Assembly (NCBI GenBank): GCA_900764955.1
Contig: CAAFPY010000028.1
Span: 1 to 15,706, forward strand
Direction: 5' to 3'
DNA from: an uncultured Collinsella sp.
GTDB taxonomy: Bacteria; Actinomycetota; Coriobacteriia; Coriobacteriales; Coriobacteriaceae
DNA length: 15,706 bases
The notes beneath the pieces are model-generated. The model was not told the DNA's origin. It saw only the letters and a list, made by a program, of their open reading frames with translations, and ran no database searches. Positions 15,198-15,706 of this stretch are shown here, piece by piece; the first letter of the stretch is position 1; each line of letters starts with the position of its first letter. Both the position numbers and the translations under genes were made by a program.

Positions 15198-15706
15198 CTA
15201 CAAAGTGGCCATGTACTCCGCAAGCTCCTCCGTCCAGTCGCGGGGCTCGAAGCCGGCCGCGGCGATCTTGGCGAGGTCGAGGTCCGAGTGCTCCGGGCGC
15301 GGGGCGATGGGGCCCTGGGCGCTCGCGTAGTACTCGGCGGTGCTGACGGGCTCCACGGAGTCGCCGTTGCCGTTGGCGAGCTCGAACACGCGGGCGGCGA
15401 TCCGCGCCCAGGACTCGACCGGGCCGGAGCCGGTGAGGTTGTAGGTGCCGTGCGCTGCCGGGGCGCTGGGCTCGACGTCGCCGTCGCGGTAGCCCGGGAG
15501 CCACAGGATGCCCTCGGCCATGTCGCGGGTGAAGGTGAGGCGGCCGAGCTGGTCGTCGACGACGGTCACGCGCCCCAGGGCGTCGGACGCGTCGGCCACG
15601 CGGTCGGAGAGTGCCCTCATCGTCTTGACGAAGTTGCGGCCGGCGCCGATGACCCCGGCGCTGCGGGCGACGGAGGGCCCCCGGCCACCCGGGACCGGGG
15701 GGGCCG
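15198..15706 (-). CDS. rfbD: dTDP-4-dehydrorhamnose reductase, C-terminal part, 5' end cut off
   Basis: About 169 codons are readable up to the window edge. VIGAGRNFVKTM, TVVDDQLGRLTFTRDMAEGI, GTYNLTGSGPVESW and the end (LDLAKIAAAGFEPRDWTEEL) are typical of RmlD/RfbD, which reduces dTDP-4-keto-L-rhamnose to dTDP-L-rhamnose in the cytoplasm. The NAD(P)-binding part and catalytic Tyr-x3-Lys lie outside. In many actinobacteria this domain is fused behind RmlC; that cannot be seen here. The first 20 or so residues at the edge (PPVPGGRGP, and RSAGVIG where RSAWVIG is usual) look corrupted. Very GC-rich, unlike the next gene, from whose GTG it is separated by 52 bases. It implies rhamnose in the polysaccharide. 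Confidence 0.9.
   Translation of the reverse strand, partial: APPVPGGRGPSVARSAGVIGAGRNFVKTMRALSDRVADASDALGRVTVVDDQLGRLTFTRDMAEGILWLPGYRDGDVEPSAPAAHGTYNLTGSGPVESWARIAARVFELANGNGDSVEPVSTAEYYASAQGPIAPRPEHSDLDLAKIAAAGFEPRDWTEELAEYMATL

Noticed and set aside
1..15706. CRISPR array or complete insertion sequence
   Set aside because: No regularly spaced direct repeats beyond the two 11-base copies at 6567-6592, and no transposase-like frame was found.

Overview
The window looks like chromosomal DNA from a high-GC Gram-positive bacterium, most likely an actinobacterium of the Coriobacteriia (Collinsella-like). This rests on the GC-rich conserved genes, the YbhJ-type hydratase, the style of the RmlD protein, and Gram-positive LexA-type boxes; no rRNA or other marker gene is present, so it is an inference. 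Both window ends carry homopolymer or garbled GC runs inside conserved genes and look like contig edges.

Layout. (1) 1-1788, minus strand: a truncated aconitase-superfamily hydratase and a 55-aa single-pass membrane protein. (2) 1994-5470, plus strand: a LexA-like box, then two overlapping genes, a TerB_N/TerB_C protein and a BrxD-like (DUF2791) P-loop ATPase. This is the pairing known from the Shango anti-phage system, but the usual helicase is absent and a probable terminator follows the ATPase gene directly. (3) 5563-6215, minus strand: a Phd/YefM-RelE toxin-antitoxin pair with its own terminator and operator-like inverted repeat. (4) 6380-8420: a gene-poor stretch with many strong inverted repeats. 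It holds a 27-aa, almost purely hydrophobic peptide gene (minus strand) whose promoter is overlapped by a second, better LexA-like box, a ribbon-helix-helix-like protein (plus strand), and a deleted DUF3800 gene. (5) 8972-15706, minus strand: the distal part of a surface polysaccharide operon. In transcription order it has the C-terminal part of dTDP-4-dehydrorhamnose reductase, a LicD-cytidylyltransferase fusion, a glycosyltransferase-like protein, a Wzy-like polymerase, a Wzx-like flippase, and an acyltransferase-3 gene broken by an in-frame TGA.

How it fits together. The polysaccharide genes would build a rhamnose-containing repeat unit, probably decorated with a glycerol-phosphate-like group, flip it and polymerise it. 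The accessory block between that operon and the hydratase resembles a small defence and stress island. Its most interesting feature is that two units in it, the TerB-ATPase operon and the tiny hydrophobic peptide, each carry a LexA-like box at the promoter. That suggests co-induction by DNA damage: a reduced Shango-like module paired with a TisB-like membrane peptide. This combined reading is inference; the boxes, reading frames and repeats are visible directly.
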